A stretch of 49,121 nucleotides of DNA from JBBIMS01 sp964531645 (GCA_964531645.1 CAZHEF010000018.1:1-49121); one strand, 5' to 3'. Shown: positions 18,703 through 27,488, numbered from the stretch's first letter. Notes: generated from the letters alone by a model not told the origin. Translations and numbers: made by a program.

Positions 18703-18741
18703 CAAGTCTTGCCTTTCTTGCTCTTTTACCGTCTTGCTTTT
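18703..18741 (-). repeat. GCAAGAC heptamer cluster, reverse
   Basis: On the minus strand this reads as GCAAGAC, GCAAGAA and GCAAGAC copies separated by short T/A-rich spacers. It is opposite in orientation to the cluster at 18511-18547 and lies just downstream of the tRNA-Arg gene. Confidence 0.4.
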
Positions 18742-18751
18742 ATAAAAATAG

Positions 18752-18824
18752 CGCGCCTAGAGGGACTCGAACCCCCAACCCGCTGCTTAGAAGGCAGCTG
18801 CTCTATCCTTTGAGCTATAGGCGC
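18752..18824 (-). tRNA. tRNA-Arg (anticodon UCU)
   Basis: A 73-base cloverleaf on the minus strand. The 7-bp acceptor GCGCCTA/TAGGCGC, a 4-bp D stem, the anticodon stem GCTGC/GCAGC with loop CTTCTAA, and the T arm GGGGG-TTCGAGT-CCCTC are all intact. Anticodon UCU reads AGA/AGG, the main arginine codons in this window. The CCA end is not encoded (GCTA follows), unlike the neighbouring tRNA-Pro. It lies 18 bases after tRNA-Pro and is probably co-transcribed with it. Confidence 0.95.
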
Positions 18825-18842
18825 ATATAAAGATTATTTTTC

Positions 18843-18919
<77 letters not shown>

Positions 18920-18929
18920 TAAGGTTATA

Positions 18930-18959
18930 AAAATAACATATTTTCTATTTTTCTGTCAA
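18930..18959 (-). promoter_or_regulatory. Promoter of the tRNA-Pro/tRNA-Arg pair
   Basis: On the minus strand: consensus TTGACA (18954-18959), an 18-base spacer and TATTTT (18930-18935) preceded by TGT, an extended -10. The predicted start lies about five bases before the tRNA-Pro 5' end. Confidence 0.5.
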
Positions 18960-19186
18960 TCCATCGGAGACAGCTAACAGCTCACAACATAAAGCCTTTA
19001 GCTTAAGCAAAAATCTCTTTTTAACTCGTAATCGGAAATTTCAAAGGCACAAGGGCATAGAGAGCCACAAGATTCAGGTCACATGCTACAAGTCTCAAAC
19101 AAAGAGGCTCAAACTCTCGCATCCCTCAATCATTAAATTTACAATTCTCAATCTCGTGCTTCCTGATTTTCTTCCTTTTTCTGCTT
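18960..19186. other. Intergenic stretch, no gene seen
   Basis: AT-rich sequence between the tRNA promoter and the end of the S9 peptidase gene. I see no ORF with a ribosome site, no RNA fold I can defend and no clear terminator. Confidence 0.5.
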
Positions 19187-21277
19187 TTATTCACCCATCA
19201 GTTGTAGATATAAGAAGGAATATGAAAGGGCTGTCATATATGCTCTTTGCTGGTTGTTAGCAGCACCTGCATGACCGCCTTCTGTATTTTCATAGTAGTA
19301 AACTTCATGCCCCATGTCTTTCATCTTTGCAGTCATTTTCCTTGCGTGACCGGGGTGAACTCTATCGTCTCTTGTGGAGGTGGTAAAGAAAATTTTTGGA
19401 TATTTTTTATCTTTCTTAACATTGTGATATGGAGAATATGTTTTTATATACTCCCACATTTCAGGATTATCGGGGTCGCCATATTCGTCGATCCAGCTTG
19501 CTCCAGCAAGGAGTTTGGAGTAACGCCTCATGTCGAGTAGTGGAACCTGACAGACAACAGCTTTAAAAAGATCCGGTCTCATAATTGAGACCGCCCCTAC
19601 AAGAAGTCCTCCATTACTTCCACCCAAAATTCCAAGCTTTTCGGAGGATGTTATTTTCCTTTTTATCAAATCTTCAGCCACTGCAATAAAATCTTCAAAT
19701 GCTTTATGTCGATTCTTTTTAAGGGCAGCTTGATGCCATTTCGGTCCAAACTCTCCGCCTCCACGAATATTGGCTAAAGCATAGACACCGCCTTTATCCA
19801 GCCAGGCAACGCCAACTGTGCTGAGATAAGAAGGTCTCAAAGCAATTTCAAATCCACCGTATCCATATAAAAGAGCTGGATTTTTTCCATTAAATTGACA
19901 ATCTTTTTTCATTACAACAAAGTATGGAACCCTTGTTCCATCCTTTGAAGTCGCATAGAATTGCAACACTTTATATGAACTTGAATCAAAAAACTCGGGC
20001 ATGCTTTTAATCTTCTCTATTTTGAATGTTCCTGCAGAAACAAGATAAAGAGCAGAAGGAGTAAGAAAATTCTCATAATTTACAAAGAAATCATCCCTTT
20101 TCTCATCAGTGGAAGCTACAGAAAGGTTTCCCTTGTCCCCCAGATTGATCTCTTTTTTAGCCCATTTCCCTTTTCCATCAATGGAGAACCTGTATAGCTT
20201 GCTCACAACATTCTCAAGCATGTTAACAAGTAAATAATTCTTTGTCCTGTTTATACCCTGAACCGTAGAATACTCTGTTGGTTGAATGAGAATCTCAAAA
20301 TTTTTCTTCCCTGAGAGTATATCATCGAGTTTGCCTACAATTACACTCCCTTGTTTGAAGATTTTACCTCCAGTATTCCAGTCACTTTTGAGACGAATTA
20401 ATAATTTCTCCTTAAAATAAGCCTCAATATCTGCATCAGCAGGAATATCCAGATTTATAAGTTTGCCATCCTTGTAAACATGATAAATTGAGGTGAAAAA
20501 TGTAGGAGTTTCAACTATAAAATCGATATTTCCGTCCTCGCTGAATAATCGATATCCAGCTGCGGAAACTGATGTTGTTTTTCCTTCGTATATTGTTTTT
20601 GCTTCGTCAAGGGGTGTTCCTCTTTTCCAGATTTTTACTATTCTTGGATAACCAGAAGTTGTTAGACTTTCTGGACCAAAATTTGTTCCCACATAAATGT
20701 TATCCCTGTCAATCCATGCGACTCTACTTTTTGCTTCTGAAAGCTCAAAACCATCCTTTACAAAAGATTTTGAAGGTATGTCAAATTCCCTGACCACACT
20801 GGCGTCAGCTCCTCCACGAGAAAGCATTACAAGAGCCCTCTCATAATCGGGATAGAGTAGCTGAGCCCCTCTCCAGACCCAGTTCTCACTCTCTTCTTTT
20901 GCAAGTTTGTCAATATCGAGTATTATTTCCCACTCAGGTTCCTTCTTTTTATACTCCTCGAAAGTTGTTCTTCTCCAGATTCCTCGAGGATGTTCTGCAT
21001 CTCTCCAGAAGTTGTAAAGATGGTCGCCATAAATTGAAACATAGGGAATACGAGCGGGAGAGTTCAAAATTTCAAGGGTCTTTTCATAAATACTTTTAAA
21101 CACAGGAACTACCTCTAACTTCGAGGTAGATTCCTGATTCTGGAGCTTCACCCATTCAAGAGCTTTCTGGCTCAAAATGTCCTCAAGCCATAAATATGGG
21201 TCCTCTTCCTGGGCACTTAAAATAGAAATAAGAAACAAAGAAAATAAAAGAATTGAGACGAGTTTAGCTTTTTTCAT
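19187..21277 (-). CDS. Exported prolyl oligopeptidase (S9 family)
   Basis: A 696-residue serine peptidase of the prolyl oligopeptidase family. A signal peptide (1-22) and an N-terminal S9_N helix segment (DPYLWLEDI) lead into the seven-bladed beta-propeller (about 75-425) and the C-terminal alpha/beta-hydrolase domain. The catalytic Ser554 lies in GGSNGG, the Asp is in TRDDRVHPGH (637/638) and His669 is in EGGHAG. The family cleaves short peptides after proline; subsite details cannot be read. AGGAGG precedes the ATG. It lies alone between non-coding regions and adds to the secreted peptidase set of this window. Confidence 0.95.
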   Translation of the reverse strand: MKKAKLVSILLFSLFLISILSAQEEDPYLWLEDILSQKALEWVKLQNQESTSKLEVVPVFKSIYEKTLEILNSPARIPYVSIYGDHLYNFWRDAEHPRGIWRRTTFEEYKKKEPEWEIILDIDKLAKEESENWVWRGAQLLYPDYERALVMLSRGGADASVVREFDIPSKSFVKDGFELSEAKSRVAWIDRDNIYVGTNFGPESLTTSGYPRIVKIWKRGTPLDEAKTIYEGKTTSVSAAGYRLFSEDGNIDFIVETPTFFTSIYHVYKDGKLINLDIPADADIEAYFKEKLLIRLKSDWNTGGKIFKQGSVIVGKLDDILSGKKNFEILIQPTEYSTVQGINRTKNYLLVNMLENVVSKLYRFSIDGKGKWAKKEINLGDKGNLSVASTDEKRDDFFVNYENFLTPSALYLVSAGTFKIEKIKSMPEFFDSSSYKVLQFYATSKDGTRVPYFVVMKKDCQFNGKNPALLYGYGGFEIALRPSYLSTVGVAWLDKGGVYALANIRGGGEFGPKWHQAALKKNRHKAFEDFIAVAEDLIKRKITSSEKLGILGGSNGGLLVGAVSIMRPDLFKAVVCQVPLLDMRRYSKLLAGASWIDEYGDPDNPEMWEYIKTYSPYHNVKKDKKYPKIFFTTSTRDDRVHPGHARKMTAKMKDMGHEVYYYENTEGGHAGAANNQQRAYMTALSYSFLYLQLMGE

Positions 21278-21293
21278 AAGAACCTCCTGAACG

Positions 21294-21331
21294 AAAAGTT
21301 AAAATTTGAAATTAAAAAGCTAAAAGGAAAG
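21294..21331 (+). repeat. AT-rich intergenic repeat copy
   Basis: Consists of short A-rich words (GTTAAAATTTGAAATTAAAA, then GCTAAAAGG) much like the copies at 23197-23228 and 38931-38970. It lies just upstream of the S9 peptidase gene. A reverse-oriented relative (pyrimidine-rich, with CTTTTTACTTTTGCCTTT) lies at 21448-21476. Confidence 0.4.
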
Positions 21332-21480
21332 TTCAAGTTAATCTTTGCTTTGGAAATTTTATCTTTTACTTTTACCTTTTTTATTAAAAACTCTATCATT
21401 TTCACCATATTTTAATTTACGAAAAAAATAAAATTTTGTTCCCTCTTAACTTTTAACTTTTTACTTTTGCCTTTCCAATT

Positions 21481-21939
21481 TTATTCATTTAAATTTTTCA
21501 TCATTATAAATGCGTCTTCAACAGGGTTTGTATAATAATTTTTTCTTATGCCAACAACTTTAAAATTCATTTTTGTGTAAAGGGTAATAGCATTCGTATT
21601 GGAAACCCTGACCTCAAGGGTGAGGAATTTTGCACCCATTTTTTTGACAGATTCTATAACCTTTTCAAGAAGGAACTTCCCAATTCCTCTTCTTCTAAAA
21701 ATGGGGTCAATAGCGATGTTGCTCAAATGGGCTTCATCTAAGATAAGCCAATGAATAGAATAGCCAACTATTCTATCATCCAGTTCTATAATCCATGGAT
21801 ATGAAACATCACTTTCAATTTCATAAAGAAAAGCATTTTTGCTCCACGGGTTCGGGAAGGATTTTTTCTCAATTTCAAGAACTTTCTCTAAATCATCAAT
21901 TTTCATCTTTCTTATCTTTAACTTTGCTTTAAGAACCAT
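21481..21939 (-). CDS. rimI: Ribosomal-protein-alanine N-acetyltransferase RimI
   Basis: A 152-residue GNAT-fold acetyltransferase. The acetyl-CoA pyrophosphate-binding motif is RRRGIGKFLLE (about 80-90), with IAIDPIF just before it and NTNAITLYTKMNFK near the C terminus, both typical of RimI. RimI acetylates the N terminus of ribosomal protein S18 in E. coli; related proteins have wider targets. The gene begins 11 bases after tsaB ends, a pairing seen widely in bacteria and supporting the assignment. Confidence 0.9.
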   Translation of the reverse strand: MVLKAKLKIRKMKIDDLEKVLEIEKKSFPNPWSKNAFLYEIESDVSYPWIIELDDRIVGYSIHWLILDEAHLSNIAIDPIFRRRGIGKFLLEKVIESVKKMGAKFLTLEVRVSNTNAITLYTKMNFKVVGIRKNYYTNPVEDAFIMMKNLNE

Positions 21940-21950
21940 CTTTATTCACT

Positions 21951-22631
21951 TTAAATCTTTCTTTTAAGCTCAGCTTCTGAAGGACGGAAATATAAGGGCG
22001 CTATTTCTTCTGGGCTCTTTCCTTTCCCTTCCATGAAAATCTTATATCCAATCTTTCCTACTTCTTCAGCTATAAATGTGTTAAAATTTGGAAAAATTGG
22101 TTCTTTTATATTCTTTTCAATCTCTTCTTTCCATATCTGGCATCCATTTCCAATAAAATATATTCTTTCTTCCTTCAACCGAGAGAAAAAATCTGATGGG
22201 TTATAACAACCTTCTTCAATAATATTTTTAAGATGCACTCCATCAAAGAAAAAAAAGGAGCTGAAAATTTCATTTTTTTTGGCATCTATGACTGGACACA
22301 CAAAAGAATTTTTCACTTCTCTAATTTTGAAAGCAAGAGCATGTAAAGAGCTGACAGGTGCAATTTTTTTATTAAATGTGAGTGAAAAGGCTTTGATACA
22401 GGAAATTCCTATCCTTATCCCTGTGAAAGAGCCAGGACCGACGGAAACTGAGAAACCTTCCATGTCTTTTAAAGACAGATGGTGCTGGTTAAGTATAAAA
22501 TCAATGGATGGAAGGAGAATCTGGGAATAACTTCTTTTCTGAGTTAGGAAAATTGCTCCAATGACATCGTCATCTTTGAGAATGGCTATTGAGCCCTTTT
22601 CAGTTGAGGTGTCAATAGAAAGGAATAGCAT
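21951..22631 (-). CDS. tsaB: tRNA t6A synthesis subunit TsaB
   Basis: A 226-residue ASKHA-fold protein required with TsaC, TsaD and TsaE for the threonylcarbamoyl-adenosine (t6A37) modification of ANN-decoding tRNAs. N-terminal SIDTSTEKGSIAIL and GPGSFTGIRIGIS are the hallmark segments. It follows the HD-protein gene by three bases and is followed by rimI. Length is normal. Other t6A genes are not in this window. Confidence 0.94.
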   Translation of the reverse strand: MLFLSIDTSTEKGSIAILKDDDVIGAIFLTQKRSYSQILLPSIDFILNQHHLSLKDMEGFSVSVGPGSFTGIRIGISCIKAFSLTFNKKIAPVSSLHALAFKIREVKNSFVCPVIDAKKNEIFSSFFFFDGVHLKNIIEEGCYNPSDFFSRLKEERIYFIGNGCQIWKEEIEKNIKEPIFPNFNTFIAEEVGKIGYKIFMEGKGKSPEEIAPLYFRPSEAELKRKI

Positions 22632-22634
22632 TGT

Positions 22635-23180
22635 CTAAAGACCTAATTCATCTCCTATTTCCTGCATTGAGTTAAGACAAATCTGGATAAATTCGCTGAG
22701 AGAAAGCCCCAAATTCTGGCACTCCATTATTATGTTCCTATCTGCTCCCTTTGCAAAGCTTTTCTCTTTAAACCTTCTTAGGACAAAATCTGTATCCAAA
22801 TTTTTTATTTTTTTTGTTGGATGCATAAGAGTAGCAGCTACAATAAGTCCTGTTAAAGGGTCTGCAGAATAGATTGCCCATTCCATTTTTGTGTTTGGCT
22901 TCTCAATCCCTGCATGACAACGAACTGTTTTGAGAATTTCTTCATCAATACCATGTTCCTTTAATATTTCACATGCAATAAGAGTATGTTTTTCCGGTTG
23001 ATTTTGTGTCTTTTCGTAATCAAGATCGTGAATTAAACCTGAAAGCGCCCATTTCTCTTCATCCTCATTGAAATGTCTTGCAAGTCCTCTCATGCATGCC
23101 TCAAGGGCAAGGGAATGCTTGATAAGATTTTTATTACTTAGATGACCTTTTAGAAGTTCCAAAGCTTTCTCTCTCTCCAT
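22635..23180 (-). CDS. HD-domain (HDIG-type) hydrolase
   Basis: A 181-residue soluble HD-superfamily protein. The metal ligands appear as HSLALEACMRGLARH, the LIHDLDYEKT His-Asp pair (about residues 50-55), HTLIACEIL and a later RCHAG. Related small HDIG proteins are annotated as phosphohydrolases or hydrolases of unknown substrate. A GGGAGG site precedes the ATG. The gene begins the HD-tsaB-rimI unit, and the 250-base gap behind it carries an AT-rich repeat. Confidence 0.82.
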   Translation of the reverse strand: MEREKALELLKGHLSNKNLIKHSLALEACMRGLARHFNEDEEKWALSGLIHDLDYEKTQNQPEKHTLIACEILKEHGIDEEILKTVRCHAGIEKPNTKMEWAIYSADPLTGLIVAATLMHPTKKIKNLDTDFVLRRFKEKSFAKGADRNIIMECQNLGLSLSEFIQICLNSMQEIGDELGL

Positions 23181-23196
23181 TTAAACCTCCCAGTTA

Positions 23197-23228
23197 GAAA
23201 TTTAAAATTCAAAATTAAAAAGGCAAAA
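23197..23228 (+). repeat. AT-rich intergenic repeat copy
   Basis: Reads GAAATTTAAAATTCAAAATT followed by AAAAAGGCAAAA. It is nearly the same as 38931-38970 and related to 21294-21331. The whole 23181-23432 gap holds no convincing gene; a 93-codon minus-strand reading through it has no ribosome site and is largely translated repeat. Confidence 0.5.
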
Positions 23229-23432
23229 TCGGAACATAAAATTAGAAATTGCAAATGAGAAGAGTTTGTCCTTTTGTAGTTTTCTGATTGCCAGTTAGAG
23301 CTTTCTTTCTTTAGAGGTCGAAAAGTTTTATCTTTTTTATCTTGAAGCAAAAATTTGTTCTGTATTTTGCGCAAGTTTCTTTTTAATTTTTTAAAGATTG
23401 ATTCGTAATTTTTGAGTTTTGCTTTTTTCATT

Positions 23433-24365
23433 TTACCTTTTCGATTCCTTCATGTATTCAAAAGTTCTTTTTAAACCCTCCTCTATTGAAATCCTTGGCT
23501 TCCAATCAATCTCTTTTTCTGCGCGTGATATATTTGCAATAGTGTGCCTTATCTCACCTCTTCTTGCTTCTTTATATTCTGGCTCTCCCTCAAAACCTGA
23601 TAGTTCCTTTAGAATTCTAAAAATCTGGTTAACAGAATATCTTTTTCCGCTCCCGATATTAAAAATTCTATTTTCAGTCTTCTTTGATAGCAAAGTTTTC
23701 TCAATAACTGACAATACATCATCAACATAGACAAAATCCCTTGTCTGGTCTCCATCACCATAAATTATTGGAGGTTCTCCATTTAAAATTCTTTTTATAA
23801 ATCTTGAAATTACGTCTGAATATGGTGAATTTGAATCCTGTTTCGGACCATAAACATTGAAAAATCTAAGTATTACTATGTCAAGTCCTCTCTTTAAATG
23901 CTCAATGCAAATCTTCTCTCCAGAAAGTTTTGACTCTGCATAAGGTGAGAGAGGTGAAGGCTCATGGTCTTCTGAGATGGGAAGGATTCTCGGGTTCCCG
24001 TATATTGCACAGGAAGAGGCAAAAATGAATTTTTTAACACTAAATTTTTCAGAAAATTCAAGAAGTTGCTTTGTCCCTTCAAAATTAACTTTATAGGTTA
24101 AATCAGGCTCCTCCAGTGATCTCTGGACAGATGTTATTGCTGCAAGATGGACAACATAGTCTATTCCTTTAAGAACTTTCTTTAACATATTAGTATCTGC
24201 AATATCTCCCAGAACAAACTCAATATCTTCAATTACTTCCTTGAGATTATCAATCTTTCCTGTTGATAGATTATCAAATATTCTTACTTTATAGCTATTT
24301 GCGACAAGAAGTCTTGCAAGGTTAGAACCAATAAAACCAGCACCGCCTGTAATAACAATCTTCAT
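23433..24365 (-). CDS. NAD-dependent nucleotide-sugar epimerase/dehydratase
   Basis: A 310-residue extended short-chain dehydrogenase/reductase. The Rossmann motif TGGAGFIGSNLAR is at residues 6-18, the catalytic pair is YAESK (Tyr-x-x-x-Lys, about 144-148), and the NVYGPKQ segment and the GDGDQTRDFVYVDDV motif are typical of UDP-glucose 4-epimerase-like enzymes. It probably supplies an activated sugar for cell-surface glycans. Its exact substrate (UDP-glucose, UDP-GlcNAc or UDP-glucuronate) cannot be set from sequence. It overlaps the beta-propeller gene by four bases (ATGA). Confidence 0.9.
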   Translation of the reverse strand: MKIVITGGAGFIGSNLARLLVANSYKVRIFDNLSTGKIDNLKEVIEDIEFVLGDIADTNMLKKVLKGIDYVVHLAAITSVQRSLEEPDLTYKVNFEGTKQLLEFSEKFSVKKFIFASSCAIYGNPRILPISEDHEPSPLSPYAESKLSGEKICIEHLKRGLDIVILRFFNVYGPKQDSNSPYSDVISRFIKRILNGEPPIIYGDGDQTRDFVYVDDVLSVIEKTLLSKKTENRIFNIGSGKRYSVNQIFRILKELSGFEGEPEYKEARRGEIRHTIANISRAEKEIDWKPRISIEEGLKRTFEYMKESKR

Positions 24366-25132
24366 TCTTTTGCCCTGTTGTAAATTAAAGCTTTGTCTGT
24401 TTTGAATAAAATTAAGTAGTCTGCTGTTATAACAGGGGCAAAACTCATCGCAACATCTAATTTCCCGTTTAAAGAGCCATTTTTAGGATTCAAAAACTGA
24501 ATTCCTCCTCTGTGAGAAACTACTAAATTATCGTTTAAAAATTCAATTCTTGGGAAACATCTTTCTTTGACACTTTTCCACCAGATTATATCTCCACCCT
24601 TTTTTTTCAAGCTGAGAACTATATCCGAGCCGCAAAGAATATAAACTCTTTTTCTATCTGAAATTATTGATAGAATATCCAAAGGAACTTTAATCTTCCA
24701 GATTCTTTTTCTATATTTCACTCTTATGCAATGTAAGAAATTGTCCTCTGTTTGGGCATAGAGGAATTCTGCATCCGTAAAAATCTTTTTTATTTTAGCT
24801 TTAAAATCATATAAATTTTTCCAATTTTTATCTTCAGGGTTTTCCATATTAATTTTCGATTCTTTTCCGCCAAAGGAAAGGAGAAATTTTTCTCCATTCC
24901 TTTCAAAAATAATTCCATTTTCAGAAATATTATATTTATCTTCTCCAAAAAAGTTTTCTATATCGAAGGAGTCAAGTCTAAGTTTTAAGATTTTTTTTTC
25001 GAAAAAAAGAAAAATACTATTTTCTAAAAGTTTTGGTTGGAAGATAAGCTCCTCTTTAAAATTTATCTCTTTGAAATTTTCAAAAGAGAGATTATTCATT
25101 CCAAAAAAAGCAAGGAAAGCAAGCAAAATCAT
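24362..25132 (-). CDS. Exported beta-propeller-like protein (PQQ-type repeats)
   Basis: A 256-residue protein with an N-terminal hydrophobic segment and a run of beta-strand repeats resembling PQQ/WD-type blades, for example RKRIWKIKVPLDILSII, GGDIIWWKSVKERCFPRI and NGSLNGKLDVAMSFAPVI. I do not recognise a specific family. Blades of this kind often form scaffolds rather than enzymes. It is coupled to the epimerase gene by ATGA overlap and has its own promoter, whose -10 box ends six bases from the ATG. It lies behind cdaR. Confidence 0.65.
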   Translation of the reverse strand: MILLAFLAFFGMNNLSFENFKEINFKEELIFQPKLLENSIFLFFEKKILKLRLDSFDIENFFGEDKYNISENGIIFERNGEKFLLSFGGKESKINMENPEDKNWKNLYDFKAKIKKIFTDAEFLYAQTEDNFLHCIRVKYRKRIWKIKVPLDILSIISDRKRVYILCGSDIVLSLKKKGGDIIWWKSVKERCFPRIEFLNDNLVVSHRGGIQFLNPKNGSLNGKLDVAMSFAPVITADYLILFKTDKALIYNRAKE

Positions 25133-25138
25133 AGAAAA

Positions 25139-25167
25139 ATCTTATCATCTTTTGGATTTAGCTTCAA
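25139..25167 (-). promoter_or_regulatory. Promoter giving a leaderless mRNA (beta-propeller gene)
   Basis: On the minus strand: TTGAAG (25162-25167), a 17-base spacer and TAAGAT (25139-25144). Only six bases separate the -10 box from the ATG at 25132 and no ribosome site is present. Transcription should start at or next to the start codon. Confidence 0.5.
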
Positions 25168-25200
25168 TTTAACTGATTTTTATTCAAGGGCTTAATAAGG

Positions 25201-25866
25201 TTATTTTATAAGGCTTTCTTCTTCGGCTTTCATACTTATTTTCGCATATTTTGAGTCAAGAAGAATTATTCGAGGGTCAGGAATTAAAAGAGGAATAGAA
25301 ATTTCTCTTGTCTTTCTTAGCTGAATGATATCAATCGGCTCTGTAGGAATATTCTTCAACATGGGTGCCAATGTAGAAGGGCACAAAACTCTTACTCTCT
25401 TTGGATTTACATCTATTTTATCCTTCTCCCCCGCCCCCTGAACTACAGGCTCTACATGAACAAATTTCTCAACAAGCTTGTCAAGATTAAGCACAATACT
25501 TGATGGTTTTATTCTGGAAATTTCGACTCCTTTTGGAATATTGAAAATACTCTTACTCTCAACAGGAACAATAATTTGTCCTGTCTTGAATTCTGACAGA
25601 TTTATATTTACCTCAGGATTTGTCTTTTTTAACTCCTCCCCCAGTCTTTTAGGAACTTTTAGAAAGACTTCTACATTGGCTGTGGAAGCAGAAAAAACGG
25701 TTATGTTATGGGGAATGTCCGTGAAATTTACAGGGACAATTATTTTAACTTCCGAAATGCTCCACTCACCCGTGGATATAAGAAGCCAGATAATGAAAGC
25801 AAAAAAGAGAGAGGATAGTTTGGCTTTCCAGTCTTCAAAGAAAATTTTTTTTATAATTTCCATCAT
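25201..25866 (-). CDS. cdaR: YbbR-domain protein CdaR
   Basis: A 221-residue protein with one N-terminal TM helix (about 18-32) and an extracytoplasmic region of two YbbR-like beta domains (about 40-120 and 125-210). YbbR proteins partner CdaA and modulate c-di-AMP synthesis. The start overlaps the cdaA stop by four bases; ATGATG gives two possible starts, and the ORF-initial ATG was kept. The gene order cdaA-cdaR is conserved. The glmM gene that often follows is absent here and is replaced by the beta-propeller gene. Confidence 0.85.
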   Translation of the reverse strand: MMEIIKKIFFEDWKAKLSSLFFAFIIWLLISTGEWSISEVKIIVPVNFTDIPHNITVFSASTANVEVFLKVPKRLGEELKKTNPEVNINLSEFKTGQIIVPVESKSIFNIPKGVEISRIKPSSIVLNLDKLVEKFVHVEPVVQGAGEKDKIDVNPKRVRVLCPSTLAPMLKNIPTEPIDIIQLRKTREISIPLLIPDPRIILLDSKYAKISMKAEEESLIK

Positions 25867-26636
25867 TTTATGTTGAAATAAGCCAGCAGTCTTTGTTCGA
25901 GCACTTCTCTTTTCAAATCCTTTTCCAGCACACCCCCTATAGCCAGAGAAGCTATGCCCGTCTCTTCTGAAACTACAATTACTGCAGAATCGGTCTCGGC
26001 TGAAAGGCCTATTCCCGCAAGGTGTCGAGTCTTTGTCCTGATTTCAGATGAATAAGGGTGAAGTAGAGGGAGAGGCAGAAGACATCCGGCAGATTCAATT
26101 CTGCCTCTTCTTATTATTATTGCACCATCGTGGAGAGCTGATTTAGATGAGAAAATTGAAGCTATTAGTTCCATTTCGATATTTGCATTAAGCTCGATCC
26201 CTTTCTCTGCATAACTTTTTAAGGAAATTTCCTTTTCAATTGCTATTAATCCGCCTATTCTGTAAGTGGATAAATACTCCACTGCTGAAACAATTTCTTC
26301 AATGTCCTTCTTTGTTGTTTTTGGCTGAAAAGGTTCAAATATACTCCTTGCGCCTATGTTGGCAAGAAATTTTCTTATCTCAGCCTGATAGAGAACAATT
26401 ATTGCTATAAGAAAATAGGGTGCTATATTTTTAAGAATCCAGTGGAGGGAGACAAAATTAAAAACCTTAGAAATGAAGAAAAAAGTAGCGAGAATTAAGA
26501 GTCCAACCGCCATCTGATAAGCCCTTGTTCCCCTTATCAAAATAATAAACTGGTAAATAAGAATTGAGACAAGGAAAATATCAATAAAATCTCTCCAGGA
26601 AAAATGGGAAAGACTTTTTAAAACTACCTCTATCAA
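25863..26636 (-). CDS. cdaA: Diadenylate cyclase CdaA
   Basis: A 257-residue membrane enzyme that makes c-di-AMP from two ATP. Three N-terminal TM helices (about 10-30, 38-57, 62-82) lead to the DAC (DisA_N) domain. The DGA motif is present in HDGAIIIRRGRIESAGC. The second motif, usually GTRHRAA, reads KTRHLAG, so the first Gly and the last Arg are replaced. SEETGIASLAIGG matches the family. It overlaps folP and cdaR by four bases each. Family identity is secure; the altered motif makes catalytic strength uncertain. Confidence 0.92.
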   Translation of the reverse strand: MIEVVLKSLSHFSWRDFIDIFLVSILIYQFIILIRGTRAYQMAVGLLILATFFFISKVFNFVSLHWILKNIAPYFLIAIIVLYQAEIRKFLANIGARSIFEPFQPKTTKKDIEEIVSAVEYLSTYRIGGLIAIEKEISLKSYAEKGIELNANIEMELIASIFSSKSALHDGAIIIRRGRIESAGCLLPLPLLHPYSSEIRTKTRHLAGIGLSAETDSAVIVVSEETGIASLAIGGVLEKDLKREVLEQRLLAYFNIK

Positions 26637-27487
26637 GATTCCCTCTGAGACAGAATTTGGTCTGCAACTTTGATTGCCCTTACGAATTCTCTGACATCAT
26701 GAACTCTTAAAATATGTGCGCCATTTATGACACCTATTATACCTGAAGATATAGAACCTTCAAGTCTTTCTTTAGATGGAAGATTTAAAATATTGCCAAT
26801 GAAAGATTTTCTCGAAACACCAAGGAGAAGAGGACGATTAAGTTCATGGAATTTATCGAGATTCGCAATTATTTTCTCATTGTCTTCCTGCCTTTTCCCA
26901 AAGCCTATTCCTGGATCTAAAATAATCCTTTCCGAGTCAATGCGGTTTTTAGCCAGAGCATCCAGTCTTTCTATAAAAAAATCTTTAATTTCCTTGGTAA
27001 CATCCTCATAGTAAGGACTTATCTGCATTGTCTTTGGTGTCCCCTTCATGTGCATTATTACAACCGGAACATCCTTTCTCTTTAAAACATTTACCATCTC
27101 TGGATCAAATCTTAATCCACTTATATCATTTACAATATCTGCTCCATTGTCAATTGCTTCCTCAGCTATCCTTGCTTTGTATGTATCAATCGAAATCAAG
27201 CATTTAATTTTCTCTCTCAGCCCTTTAATTACAGGGATAACCCTTCTTCTTTCTTCTTCTTCCGAAATACTCTCCGCTCCTGGTCTCGAACTTTCACCAC
27301 CAACATCTATTATGTGTGCTCCTTCTTCCTCCATTTCAATCCCTCTTTCTATTGCCTTTTCTTTATCGAAGAACTCTCCGCCGTCTGAAAAAGAATCAGG
27401 AGTAACATTTATAATGCCCATTATAATTGTTTCTTTTCCGATAGATAATTTATTCCCTCTGATTTTTAAAGGAACTATGGGTCTCAT
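26633..27487 (-). CDS. folP: Dihydropteroate synthase
   Basis: A 284-residue enzyme joining p-aminobenzoate to the dihydropterin pyrophosphate in folate synthesis. Signature INVTPDSFSDGGEF, the following IDVGGESSRPGA, and the C-terminal RVHDV are all visible. I chose the ATG at 27487, one base after the ftsH stop, over a TTG 12 codons upstream that would overlap ftsH. The gene sits between ftsH and cdaA, a known arrangement. Confidence 0.95.
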   Translation of the reverse strand: MRPIVPLKIRGNKLSIGKETIIMGIINVTPDSFSDGGEFFDKEKAIERGIEMEEEGAHIIDVGGESSRPGAESISEEEERRRVIPVIKGLREKIKCLISIDTYKARIAEEAIDNGADIVNDISGLRFDPEMVNVLKRKDVPVVIMHMKGTPKTMQISPYYEDVTKEIKDFFIERLDALAKNRIDSERIILDPGIGFGKRQEDNEKIIANLDKFHELNRPLLLGVSRKSFIGNILNLPSKERLEGSISSGIIGVINGAHILRVHDVREFVRAIKVADQILSQRES

Positions 27488-27488
27488 T

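Larger units (their letters stand above)
18496..18751. other. Non-coding stretch with repeats and one weak hairpin
   Basis: No credible gene is present. It holds two oppositely oriented clusters of the GCAAGAC word (18511-18547 and 18703-18741). A small hairpin lies at 18647-18661 (CCTTG, loop TGGGG, CAAGG) followed by GGTTTT. That hairpin could be a weak terminator for the cstA unit, though it lies 150 bases beyond the nitroreductase stop. Confidence 0.4.

Noticed and set aside
18511..18741. CRISPR array or attachment site near the tRNA genes
   Set aside because: The heptamer clusters have no 20-40 base repeats with unique spacers, there are no cas or integrase genes, and no tRNA 3'-end duplication was found.
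23150..23431. 93-codon minus-strand ORF between the HD protein and epimerase genes
   Set aside because: It lacks a ribosome site, overlaps the HD gene start and is largely translated AT-rich repeat.
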